Origin: Prevotella sp. CAG:924
GTDB lineage: Bacteria; Bacteroidota; Bacteroidia; Bacteroidales; Bacteroidaceae
Reading direction: 5' to 3'
Assembly (NCBI GenBank): GCA_000431975.1
Contig: HF988506.1
Span: 1-30,509 of the forward strand
DNA: 30,509 nt
Shown: piece by piece, positions 15,316-23,109 of the stretch
Position numbering within the stretch: position 1 is the first letter of the stretch
Layout of the letters: each line of letters opens with the position of its first letter
Notes under the pieces: generated by a model
Told to the model about the DNA's origin: nothing
Database searches by the model: none
The model's input: the letters and a program-made list of their open reading frames with translations, nothing else
Made by a program: the position numbers and the translations under genes

Positions 15316-16005
15316 ATGGATAAGGATATTGAACGGCTCTTAAGGCGATTCATGGACGGTCTGACTACGGTGGAAGAAGAAAGCCGTATCGCAGAATATT
15401 TCCGTACGCATGAGGTGGACGCCGAATGGAAGGCATATAAGGATATGTTTGCATGGTTCGACGACGGTATGCCCTTGCAGGCCGGAGAAGGTCAGCATGC
15501 AAGGACGGGTGGCAACAGGGCCAGGATCGTAGCCATGGCCATGGCTGTGGCGGCTGCGATTGCTGCACTGATCATCATGACGGGAGTCGGCCGGACAGGT
15601 GATGCGGCTGTCGGAGAAACGGCAGACATGGCCCAATCGTCGGCAGCAGAGCCCGGAGAGGACACACCGGTGATGAAGGATTCATTGGCGGCTGACTCGG
15701 TGAAGACGGAGGAGGCTAAAAAGCCACTCAGGAGAAGAGGCAAGCCCCGGAGAAGGGTGTACGAGATGAAGCCGCCCAAGACCTATCTTGCCCAGTCAGA
15801 ACGCGACTCTGTCAAGGCCGTCGCCAAACAGATGGTGGAGGAAAAGCTGTGGCAGATGAGCGAGGAGCAGGAACACAGCCTCCGGGAACTCTATCAACTG
15901 TGTGAGAAGCAGGATCAGGAGATCGAATTGATAGCGACCTTTAAGGATGGCGTCGATTATGAGACAGAGGCAACAGAAACAGAAGAAGAAAATGAATATT
16001 ATTAA
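15316..16005 (+). CDS. One-pass membrane protein, putative anti-sigma factor
   Basis: A 229-residue protein. Residues 1-70 are cytoplasmic (DKDIERLLRRFMDGLTTVEEE, then EWKAYKDMFAWFDDG), like the start of Bacteroidota anti-sigma proteins. A single membrane helix covers about 71-91 (IVAMAMAVAAAIAALIIMTG). The periplasmic part is acidic, then Lys/Arg-rich (KKPLRRRGKPRRR), then Glu-rich and probably helical to the end. There is no FecR domain, so this is not the usual SusC/FecI-FecR circuit. The start codon is one base after the sigma-factor stop, so translation is coupled. The anti-sigma role is inferred from position and topology. Confidence 0.7.
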   Translation: MDKDIERLLRRFMDGLTTVEEESRIAEYFRTHEVDAEWKAYKDMFAWFDDGMPLQAGEGQHARTGGNRARIVAMAMAVAAAIAALIIMTGVGRTGDAAVGETADMAQSSAAEPGEDTPVMKDSLAADSVKTEEAKKPLRRRGKPRRRVYEMKPPKTYLAQSERDSVKAVAKQMVEEKLWQMSEEQEHSLRELYQLCEKQDQEIELIATFKDGVDYETEATETEEENEYY

Positions 16006-16018
16006 AAAACATACCATT

Positions 16019-16819
16019 ATGAGAACATTTAGATATCTTGCCGCAACAGTAGCTTGTATGCTGCTGTCGGCGTCCGCCTATGCCCAAACGAATATTGCCA
16101 AGGCTATGGATGATTTGATAGGCAATAAGAGTTATGCTCAGTATATCAAGAGTGAGATCTACAAGGAAAGGGACAGCTCCGGGCACGTCTCCTACTGCTA
16201 TATATACGGGTTTAGTCTTCCGGAAAGTAAGGCAAAGGTGTTGGACAACATACAAAGGGCATTTGATAAGGATGCGGACCAAGCCTATAAGATTACCAAG
16301 AGATCGAGTGGCATGAGTGATGATAGGCTCCTGATGCGAATAAGTTATGGGGTCAACTCGGACAAGGAGATTCTTCTCGGGACGAAAGCGGATTTCAACT
16401 ACAACATTATGCTTTTTGATGACAGTCAGGACAATCTTTATAGATATGTCTATGCCATCAGGTGGAAAGAAGACGCAGCGGAAAATAGGGTGGAAGGCAC
16501 AATCTATCAGGTGTACGGCCGGAACCCGCAAAAGGCGAAAGGAGATGATGCCGGCATGAGAATAACGAACGGCATGGATTTTCTGAAGGTATTTGGGAAT
16601 CTGAGGGCAGCATTCTTGACAAGCTCGAAAGATGTAAGTAATGTTACATTCAATACAGGCCTCATCTATAAGGTCGTGGAGATGTGCAAGAAGTACGGTC
16701 ACATGCTTAGCAACAGCGAGAAATCGGTATGTATTGAGGGTATTACAAGTATGCAGAACGCTGGTGGGGATAACTATTCCAAAGCGCTGCTCAGAGAAGC
16801 GGTTAATGAACTGAAGTAA
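16019..16819 (+). CDS. Secreted protein of the sigma-factor operon, possibly DUF6108
   Basis: A 266-residue protein with a clean signal peptide (MRTFRYLAATVACMLLSASAYA). The mature part has GNKSYAQYIKSEIYKERDSSG, CYIYGFSLPESKAKVLDNIQRAFDKDADQAYKI, and a beta-rich middle (FNYNIMLFDDS, YRYVYAIRWKED). This resembles the DUF6108 group found beside ECF sigma factors in Bacteroidales; I recall this from memory and am not certain. Start: ATG 16019 gives the best signal peptide; an ATG at 15992, overlapping the previous gene, would add nine residues. As the third gene of the operon, it may be the sensed or regulated envelope component. Confidence 0.7.
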   Translation: MRTFRYLAATVACMLLSASAYAQTNIAKAMDDLIGNKSYAQYIKSEIYKERDSSGHVSYCYIYGFSLPESKAKVLDNIQRAFDKDADQAYKITKRSSGMSDDRLLMRISYGVNSDKEILLGTKADFNYNIMLFDDSQDNLYRYVYAIRWKEDAAENRVEGTIYQVYGRNPQKAKGDDAGMRITNGMDFLKVFGNLRAAFLTSSKDVSNVTFNTGLIYKVVEMCKKYGHMLSNSEKSVCIEGITSMQNAGGDNYSKALLREAVNELK

Positions 16820-16856
16820 ATTTCTTACTCTATATATTACGAACTAAAGCAAGTCC

Positions 16857-16897
16857 GATTCCGCCATTGTCGTTAGATAAGGGCGGAATCTTTTTTT
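16857..16897 (+). terminator. Intrinsic terminator of the sigma-factor operon
   Basis: GATTCCGCC and GGCGGAATC form a perfect 9-bp stem around a 16-base loop, followed by seven T. It closes the three-gene operon. Confidence 0.9.
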
Positions 16898-16988
16898 GTC
16901 CTCTCAGAGAGAGGAATCTGTCTGGGAAAGTTCTGTTATTTTTTTGTAAAAAAGGATGCCGCTCCGACAAATCTGTTTGATTTATCCT

Positions 16989-17096
16989 TACTTTTGCAGT
17001 CTGGTTAATTTTCCTGTACGTATGAAGGCTACAGGCTTGAAGTCTGTATTGATGAGTTGGGGAAGATTTATACTCATTCTATTCTTATGCACGTAA
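16989..17096 (+). other. Promoter-like box followed by a 24-codon hydrophobic frame
   Basis: TACTTTTG (16989-16996) matches TAnnTTTG, but no TTG lies at the right distance. About 25 bases later an ATG (17022) opens 24 codons ending in a hydrophobic run (RFILILFLCT) and a stop at 17094-17096. It may be a tiny membrane peptide, a remnant of a signal peptide, or chance. I see nothing else between 16898 and 17188. Confidence 0.2.
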
Positions 17097-17188
17097 CCTC
17101 CATATATGGTGTAGAAGTCAATATAATGAGCTGTAACGTATTATTCAGTATATAAGGAAACAGAACGAGAGAGATTATACCATCCTTA

Positions 17189-17551
17189 TTAGCAGAAGGC
17201 TTTCTTTCGTTTACAGTAACGTTCGCACTGCGCACAGATGTCATACCCCAGCATCGCTCCCAAAATGAAGTCTTCTTCAGGCGAAAGCAGATTGAGCGGT
17301 CTGTCCGCCAGAAAACGGATGGCCCGAATGCACTCCGGACGGCCGAAGAACAGATTGATGCTCGTGTCCGAAGCTGGTTGTACCAGAAAATCTATGTGCT
17401 GACTCCTTAGACGGGAGGTGGCAAAGACTTCGTACTTGCGGTTGACCGTATAGAGCACCATGCGGCGTACACCTTTCTTATACTCGTACACGTGGTTCAG
17501 AAACACTTTCAGGTCTGCCGGGAGGATGTCGGGGGATGATATCATGTTCAT
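17189..17551 (-). CDS. DUF2023 family protein, flavodoxin partner
   Basis: A 120-residue cytoplasmic protein matching the DUF2023 family (PF09633): LKVFLNHVYEYKKGVRRMVL, FLVQPASDTSINLFFGRPECI, then LLSPEEDFILGAMLGYDI and a Cys-rich tail CAQCERYCKRK. The family is known to sit beside flavodoxin genes in Bacteroidota and epsilon-proteobacteria. Here it starts 28 bases after the flavodoxin stop on the same strand, so they share a transcript. The four clustered Cys could bind metal (inference). Biochemical role unknown. Confidence 0.85.
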   Translation of the reverse strand: MNMISSPDILPADLKVFLNHVYEYKKGVRRMVLYTVNRKYEVFATSRLRSQHIDFLVQPASDTSINLFFGRPECIRAIRFLADRPLNLLSPEEDFILGAMLGYDICAQCERYCKRKKAFC

Positions 17552-17579
17552 AAAGCTAAAGATGAAGAGAGAAAAATGG

Positions 17580-18086
17580 TCAGAAGTTTTTCTTCAGGTC
17601 AGCGGCCCAGGCACTGATGCGGCTGGCGGTCTTGCCACTTTCGTTCACATCGTCCAGCGCGAGGCCCACGAAGTATCCGTCCACCACGGCGATGGAACTG
17701 CCGAATGAATAGCCGTCCGTGCTGACGCGGTTGCCCAGGAAGGTGCATCCCGTGTCCTTCAGATCTTCGTAGAGGATACCCATACCGTTGCAGAAGGTGT
17801 CGCAGTAGGACTCCGAATCGCCGCAGCCGAACAGGGCCACGTCCTTGCCATGCAGGTCCATGCCTTTCAGCACCTTGATGGCATCATACCAGTCGTCCTG
17901 CAGTTCTCCGTCGCCCCAGGTGGAGGTTCCCAGTACCAGCACGTCGTAGGTATTTGCCAATTCGGCAGTCAGCTTGTCCGCGCTGTGCACGTCGCCGCCT
18001 GTCACTCCCAGTTCGCCGGCCAGTTGTTCAGCCAGGCTTTCGCAGGTTCCGGTGGAGGAACCGTAAAAAATTCCGATTTTCTTCAT
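17580..18086 (-). CDS. fldA: Flavodoxin (long-chain)
   Basis: A 168-residue FMN-binding electron carrier that replaces ferredoxin when iron is short. The phosphate-binding loop GSSTGTCESLAE is at residues 9-20, the first isoalloxazine loop at GTSTWGDGELQDDW, and the second at FGCGDSESYCDTFCNGMG. The extra segment after residue 115 marks the long-chain class. It has its own consensus promoter 25 bases upstream and is followed by DUF2023. It is divergent from the large outer-membrane barrel gene, with only about 170 bases between their starts. Confidence 0.96.
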   Translation of the reverse strand: MKKIGIFYGSSTGTCESLAEQLAGELGVTGGDVHSADKLTAELANTYDVLVLGTSTWGDGELQDDWYDAIKVLKGMDLHGKDVALFGCGDSESYCDTFCNGMGILYEDLKDTGCTFLGNRVSTDGYSFGSSIAVVDGYFVGLALDDVNESGKTASRISAWAADLKKNF

Positions 18087-18117
18087 GATACAAATGTCTT
18101 TAATTGTTTTGCTTTGG

Positions 18118-18148
18118 CAAAAATAGGCACTTTTTCTTTTCTTTACAA
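18118..18148 (-). promoter_or_regulatory. Bacteroidota-type promoter of the flavodoxin operon
   Basis: On the minus strand TTG (18146-18148), 20 bases, TATTTTTG (18118-18125). The predicted leader is about 25 bases. Confidence 0.7.
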
Positions 18149-18224
18149 TACCTAAAAATTAGGATTTTACTTGTCTTTTGTATTAGATACCATAAGTTTT
18201 TTAATCTCTATACACCGATTTTCG

Positions 18225-18232
18225 TACCTTTG
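18225..18232 (+). promoter_or_regulatory. -7 box of the large barrel gene
   Basis: TACCTTTG matches TAnnTTTG 28 bases before the chosen start codon. The -33 site reads as a T run rather than TTG. It argues against starts upstream of 18232. Confidence 0.5.
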
Positions 18233-18259
18233 CAGCCGATTTTGAATATTCAAACCAAG

Positions 18260-20773
18260 ATGAGGCTACGATATGCTTATGTGTCTGTGCTTTTGCTCAT
18301 GTCCTTCTCAACAATAGCAAATGTATGGGCATCGTCTTCCCTTTCTCCTGACGGAAGGGCTTTCTCTTATGCTGTGTCGAGTGATACAGTAAGGGTGAGT
18401 CGTGCCTTGTCAGAGGGCGATGGCGACTCTGTGGAAACGCAAAAAGAAGATTCCATCTTTAAGACGCTCAACCTCGGCGAAGTGGTGGTTACTGCTGCCA
18501 TGAAGGAGGTGGAGATGAAGGGCGATACCACAGTTATCAATGCCAATGCTTTCCAGACTCCCGAAGGAGCATACCTCGAAGAACTCTTGAAGCGAGTGCC
18601 TGGATTGGAATACGATAAGCAGAACAAGACGATGACCTACAACGGTCTTCCCATCCATGAAATCAATGTCAATGGCGAGAGTTTCTTTGGCGGCAACAGC
18701 ACCCTCGCCCTCGAAAACCTGCCAGCCAAGTTGGTGAGCAAAATCAAGGTGTATGACAAGCGGAGCGAACTGGAGAAAATCACCAAGGTGCGCAAGGGCG
18801 GCGAAAACTATGTGCTCGACTTGCAGACCAAGCGAGAGTTCAACGGCACGCTGATTACTTCGGCTGGCATAGGCAGGGGCAACAACGAAAAGAAGGAAGC
18901 CGAGTTAATATCCAACCTCTTCCGCCAGACTGGCGATAACATCTCCGTGATAGCTCGAAGTGGCAACCGAAACATGACTTCTCGCTATCCCGACAACCGA
19001 CAGGACAACGTGGCGATGAACTTTGCCAAGAAGTTCTCCAAGCGATTCACCCTCTATGGCAACATGATGTACAACCATTATGCCAGTGGCAACGAGAGCA
19101 CCCTATATAGCGAGCAATATCTCACCACAGGCAACCGTTACCAGAACTCGGCATCCACCAGCACCAATCGCAACACGATGGGCAATGGTTCGTTGGGCAT
19201 GAGGTGGAGCTTGGATGACAAGACCTATCTTAATATAGGTGGAAACTTCAGCAAGTCGAAGAGCGACAACACCAGCGACAGCCAGCAATCCACCTCTTCA
19301 GAAGGCGATGAGCGTATCAACAGCATCACGAGAAACTCGGATTCGAAGAGCGACAGCCATTCGTTCTCCGTCAATGCCGACATCACCCGAGTGTTCAACG
19401 ACAAGGGTACGAGCATCAGCCTCACGGGTAGTTACTCCGACAGCAAGAGTACCAACGAGTCACATTCCCTTTCCGAGACCACTTACTATCAGTTGGAGAG
19501 CAGTCTGGGTGGCGATTCCGTGCTTTATCGCAACCAATACCAGCACTCCCCCTCCACCAATCGTGCCTATTCCGTAGGCATCAACTTGACGCAACCCTTG
19601 GCTGAGAACTTGCGCCTGCAATTCGGTTATCGCTATTCTGCCAACCGACAGGTGAGCGACAGGATTACTTACGAGAGCGAAGTATATCAAGACAGTTTGA
19701 GCAACTATACCCAGAGTCGGACTTATTCCCACGAACTCAGCCTTTATTTCAATTATAATGGCAAGCGATGGCAGGTAAATACGGGTGTGCAGATGTATCC
19801 AGAGCGGAGAAGTCTTGACCAGAAGACTGGGCTGCTCTATGCCGATACGGTGAGGACGAGCGTGAATTGGAACCCACAGTTGAATGTGTCATGGCATCAA
19901 GGCAAGACTCGCTTCGAACTGAATTATGATGGCAGCAGCCGACAGCCAGACCTTGGCAGTTTGGTTTCGCTGACTGACAATAGCGACCCATTGCACGTTA
20001 CTCATGGCAATCCTTCGCTCAAAGCGGCTTATAGCCAGAACTTTCGGTTGATGGGAAGGAACACTCGCCTCGGTCTTTCGGGCGATGTTAATTTCAGCAA
20101 CACCTATAACAGTCAGACGCAAGCCGTCTTTTACAATCTTGCCACTGGTGGCACGGAGACTTATCCTGTGAATGTGAATGGCAACTGGAATATGCGTGCC
20201 AGTCTTCGCTATCAGAAGCGATGGAAGAAGCGGTTCAATCTCTCTGCTAGCACAGGAGCCAGTTTTGCTCAAAGTGTAGCTCTTGTGAATGAGGGAAAGA
20301 GCGAGGAGCCAGACCGCAGCGTCACCCACAATACGTCGTATAATGCCAACCTTCGTTTGGGTTATCAGCCGAAATGGGGAGGCTTCGACTTGCAGGGCGA
20401 TTGGCGTTACCGCCATGCCACCAACCAGCTCCGGGGTACATCCAACTATACCCGAAGTTACAACTTTTCGCTGAATACCTATGCAGAGCTTCCTCTTGGC
20501 TTCCAAGTCAAGAGCGATGTCGCCTACTCTTTCCGCAACGGCACGAACATCAAGAAAGGCGAGGACGACCAAGTGGTATGGAACTTGGGAGCATCTTGGC
20601 GATTCCTCCGAAAGAAGCAAGCCGAGCTGTCTTTCTATTGGTCGGACATTCTCAGCGACAAGAAAAACTATTACCGCAATGTTACCGCCACAGGGCTCAC
20701 CGAGAGTCGCACCTTCCAAATTGGTAGTTACTTTATCATTAGTTTTAAGTATCGAATAAACAAGCAATTATAG
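18260..20773 (+). CDS. Large TonB-receptor-like outer-membrane beta-barrel protein
   Basis: An 837-residue outer-membrane protein. Signal peptide residues 1-24 (VSVLLLMSFSTIANVWA). A TonB-box-like LGEVVVTAA (72-80) precedes a plug-like domain to about residue 195 (LEELLKRVPGLEYD, GLPIHEINVNGESFFGG, LPAKLVSKIKVYDKRSE), then a long barrel rich in YxFxVN-type strands. It belongs to the same broad class as the left-end barrel (OMP_b-brl_3) but the two are not close. The frame is open back to 18104, but ATG 18260 gives the signal peptide and follows the promoter. A 180-bp mobile element begins 12 bases after the stop. The cargo is unknown; proximity to flavodoxin and haem genes suggests, but does not show, iron-related uptake. 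Confidence 0.85.
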   Translation: MRLRYAYVSVLLLMSFSTIANVWASSSLSPDGRAFSYAVSSDTVRVSRALSEGDGDSVETQKEDSIFKTLNLGEVVVTAAMKEVEMKGDTTVINANAFQTPEGAYLEELLKRVPGLEYDKQNKTMTYNGLPIHEINVNGESFFGGNSTLALENLPAKLVSKIKVYDKRSELEKITKVRKGGENYVLDLQTKREFNGTLITSAGIGRGNNEKKEAELISNLFRQTGDNISVIARSGNRNMTSRYPDNRQDNVAMNFAKKFSKRFTLYGNMMYNHYASGNESTLYSEQYLTTGNRYQNSASTSTNRNTMGNGSLGMRWSLDDKTYLNIGGNFSKSKSDNTSDSQQSTSSEGDERINSITRNSDSKSDSHSFSVNADITRVFNDKGTSISLTGSYSDSKSTNESHSLSETTYYQLESSLGGDSVLYRNQYQHSPSTNRAYSVGINLTQPLAENLRLQFGYRYSANRQVSDRITYESEVYQDSLSNYTQSRTYSHELSLYFNYNGKRWQVNTGVQMYPERRSLDQKTGLLYADTVRTSVNWNPQLNVSWHQGKTRFELNYDGSSRQPDLGSLVSLTDNSDPLHVTHGNPSLKAAYSQNFRLMGRNTRLGLSGDVNFSNTYNSQTQAVFYNLATGGTETYPVNVNGNWNMRASLRYQKRWKKRFNLSASTGASFAQSVALVNEGKSEEPDRSVTHNTSYNANLRLGYQPKWGGFDLQGDWRYRHATNQLRGTSNYTRSYNFSLNTYAELPLGFQVKSDVAYSFRNGTNIKKGEDDQVVWNLGASWRFLRKKQAELSFYWSDILSDKKNYYRNVTATGLTESRTFQIGSYFIISFKYRINKQL

Positions 20774-20785
20774 TAGCAATATAAA

Positions 20786-20965
20786 CCCAAATCGGTCATT
20801 AGAAGCTAATTTCTCGTGGTGTGAGTTGTAATTATTGGGAATATAGCAATTTATGATTGTAATTTTCTAATGGCGGTCATTAGAAATTGATTTTGCAAAG
20901 TATTGAATATTAATGAATTACAAACGATACCACAAAAATACACATTTCCTAATGACCGATTTGGG
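20786..20965. mobile_element. MITE-like element, 180 bp
   Basis: CCCAAATCGGTCATTAG (20786-20802) is exactly inverted at 20949-20965, and ATAAA flanks both ends (20781-20785 and 20966-20970) as a 5-bp target duplication. The interior has no coding capacity. A third copy of the end motif, CGGTCATTAGAA, lies at 20874-20885 inside a small palindrome (TTCTAATG-GCGGT-CATTAGAA). This is a non-autonomous transposon of unknown parent; the 5-bp duplication and CC-ending tips would suit an IS1380-type transposase (inference). It sits between the barrel gene and the LRR lipoprotein gene and may also act as a terminator. Confidence 0.8.
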
Positions 20966-21081
20966 ATAAACATTTACAAAAGCAAATATTACAAAAATTT
21001 TACAATTCTCCTATTCTGCAAATTATATAGAATGGTGATAAACCCTCACTAACAAGGAAAATATTTCATAATGTTTAGGTA

Positions 21082-21112
21082 TTGTACATTATTTAATAAA
21101 CATGCATCTTTG
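21082..21112 (+). promoter_or_regulatory. Near-consensus promoter of the LRR lipoprotein gene
   Basis: TTG (21082-21084), 20 bases, CATCTTTG (21105-21112); only the first base of the -7 box deviates from TAnnTTTG. The leader would be about 55 bases. Confidence 0.55.
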
Positions 21113-21174
21113 CAGCCACAAATTAAGGGTAATATTTCTAATTAATTACAAACATTTAAAAGAATAATAAAACA

Positions 21175-22569
21175 ATGAAAATTTTAAAGAATTTCATCGG
21201 TCTCGCTGCAATGGCTCTTTGCCTCGGCTTCGCTTCTTGCAGCAGTGACGACGATGCACCTTCTTACAGCAATGTGGCAGTAAGCAACTCAGAGTTGATG
21301 ACTATTCTCAAAGCTAAGGGATACCAGTTTGATGAAAATGGCAAAATGCTCCTTGACGACAAAGCCAACAGCACCACATCTCTCGACCTTTCAGGCACAA
21401 AGGTTGATACCGCAGCCTTGAAGGAACTTTCTGTTTTTCCTAATTTGAAAGAGTTGAACCTTAGCAACAATGGCTATGGTCCAGTTTTCCATATCGCTTC
21501 ACTTCCTTCACAGATTACAGGTCTTGACTTGCAAGGCAATGACATCTATGACTTCGACGGCTTGGTAACAGCCAAGGTTGAGAATGACGAGGTGAAAGCT
21601 ACCATCCTTCATGAGTTTACCAAACTTTATCTCCCTGCTTCCTGCAAGTATAATGTAGAGGACTTGATGCCTTTCTATACCCAGAATGAGGCAGAGAATA
21701 AGACAGTTGACATGCAAATGGTAAACGATAAGGGTTCTTTGGAGAAGTATAACACTTTGAGAGAGATTCCTGATACTTACTTTGCTGCTTATTTGAAGAA
21801 TTTGTTTGCCAGCATCTTTGTGGACGATACACATATTGATATTAGCAAGCCATTGGGTATTCTGGAAAAAGGAACAAACATAAGTCTTTGGACACCCCTT
21901 CAATATGAAGATATTGATAAAATTCAAAGTATTAGAGGTGTTGAATACTTTGTAAACAATCCTTTTTATGAAGACTTCTTTGTTTCTATTGGTTATGGAA
22001 AAACAAACTTTGATGTTAAAGGCTTGATGCCAAGAAATAACATTTCACAATTGAGTCTTATAAATACAGCCATAGATTATTTGGATTTATCTCAATCTAC
22101 AAAAATGTCAAATTTACAACTTTCGAATAACGACTTAGAGACGTTGGATTTGTCTAATACGTTGATTGCTAACCAAAAACTCGACAATTTTACAACCGTA
22201 GGAAACATATTCGTATGTTATAGTTGCAAAAATCTTAAAGAGATAAAGTTTCACAAAGATGGTGATGGTATTGTATCAAAATTACAACTTTGTGATTTGC
22301 CAAGCTTGAAAAAAGTGGATTTAAGTAGTATCCATGCTTTTGCTTCACTTTACGTATTTTTGGATAATGCAGAAGATGTTATTTATCCAAATTTTGAGAA
22401 GATATATCGAAATGGAGAGTTGGTAGATTTTTCATCAGGTAGAACTGCAATATTTGGTATTTCAGAAAATGTTTATAACTTGAACTCTACCAAAGAATTT
22501 ATACAAAAGTATTCGAGTAATCTTAGAAACGGTTCACCAACTGGTTTCAAAGGCTATAAATGGAAATAA
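21175..22569 (+). CDS. Leucine-rich-repeat surface lipoprotein
   Basis: A 464-residue lipoprotein. The lipobox GFASC puts the lipidated Cys at residue 22, and the SSDDD that follows is a Bacteroidota surface-export signal. LRR units are visible at both ends: TTSLDLSGTKVD, LKELNLSNNGY, ITGLDLQGNDI (about 67-125), then ISQLSLINTAIDYLDLS, LQLSNNDLETLDLSNT (about 295-335) and LPSLKKVDLSS. Such repeats bind protein or glycan ligands. Base composition changes sharply inside the gene near 21830: the first part is typical for the region, the second is strongly AT-rich (for example 16 G or C in the 60 bases from 22201). It is first of a likely three-gene unit with two small envelope proteins. Function unknown. 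Confidence 0.8.
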   Translation: MKILKNFIGLAAMALCLGFASCSSDDDAPSYSNVAVSNSELMTILKAKGYQFDENGKMLLDDKANSTTSLDLSGTKVDTAALKELSVFPNLKELNLSNNGYGPVFHIASLPSQITGLDLQGNDIYDFDGLVTAKVENDEVKATILHEFTKLYLPASCKYNVEDLMPFYTQNEAENKTVDMQMVNDKGSLEKYNTLREIPDTYFAAYLKNLFASIFVDDTHIDISKPLGILEKGTNISLWTPLQYEDIDKIQSIRGVEYFVNNPFYEDFFVSIGYGKTNFDVKGLMPRNNISQLSLINTAIDYLDLSQSTKMSNLQLSNNDLETLDLSNTLIANQKLDNFTTVGNIFVCYSCKNLKEIKFHKDGDGIVSKLQLCDLPSLKKVDLSSIHAFASLYVFLDNAEDVIYPNFEKIYRNGELVDFSSGRTAIFGISENVYNLNSTKEFIQKYSSNLRNGSPTGFKGYKWK

Positions 22570-22596
22570 TTAATTAATTTTTAAAATTTCATTAAC

Positions 22597-23055
22597 ATGA
22601 AGAAAATTCTTTTTCTGACATTTATGTTGCTTGGTATGGTAACAATGTCAACAGTGAACGCAGCTACCAATGCTATTACAGCAACACAAGCTGCAACAAC
22701 CTACTACAATGGTACACTTACCACAAAGATGGCATCTGGTAAAGTTCGCACCACTACAGATTTCCAGAACTCTTACATCACAAGTGATGGTACTTTTGGT
22801 ATTGATGAATTCAGCATCGGTTCTATGCCTGGCACAATCACGGTTTCTGCTCCAAACTTTATTGCAGATGGAGAAACTAGAACATATTCTGATGCTGTAG
22901 CTCTTTCATTGTTTGGTGGCGAGGCTAATTACTATGATGCTGAGATTTCTGCAACTCTTGTAGATGGCAAGTTGGTTTACCATATCGAAACTAAAGCAAA
23001 GTTTCTTGGTATTTCATTTACTGCTGTTGTTGACTTTACGGGTTCAGCTATGTAA
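22597..23055 (+). CDS. Secreted calycin-like domain protein
   Basis: A 152-residue protein with signal peptide MKKILFLTFMLLGMVTMSTVNA. The mature part follows the calycin-like (PF13944) pattern of Bacteroidales: AATTYYNGTLTTKM, DGTFGIDEFSIGSMPGTITVSAP, a middle EANYYDAEISATLVDGKLVYHIE and a final LGISFTAVVDF strand. These are lipocalin/streptavidin-type barrels that may hold a small hydrophobic ligand; haem would fit the nearby genes, but no ligand residue is obvious. It starts 27 bases after the LRR gene and ends at a strong hairpin 6 bases beyond its stop. Confidence 0.75.
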   Translation: MKKILFLTFMLLGMVTMSTVNAATNAITATQAATTYYNGTLTTKMASGKVRTTTDFQNSYITSDGTFGIDEFSIGSMPGTITVSAPNFIADGETRTYSDAVALSLFGGEANYYDAEISATLVDGKLVYHIETKAKFLGISFTAVVDFTGSAM

Positions 23056-23061
23056 AATGTT

Positions 23062-23096
23062 GGGAGTACGGCTATTTTCATAGCCGTCTCCCTTTT
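23062..23096 (+). terminator. Intrinsic terminator after the calycin-like gene
   Basis: GGGAGTACGGCTA pairs with TAGCCGTCTCCC (12 bp with one bulged T) and is followed by TTTTG. It would separate or attenuate expression of the next lipoprotein gene. Confidence 0.8.
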
Positions 23097-23109
23097 GCTC
23101 TTATAATTT

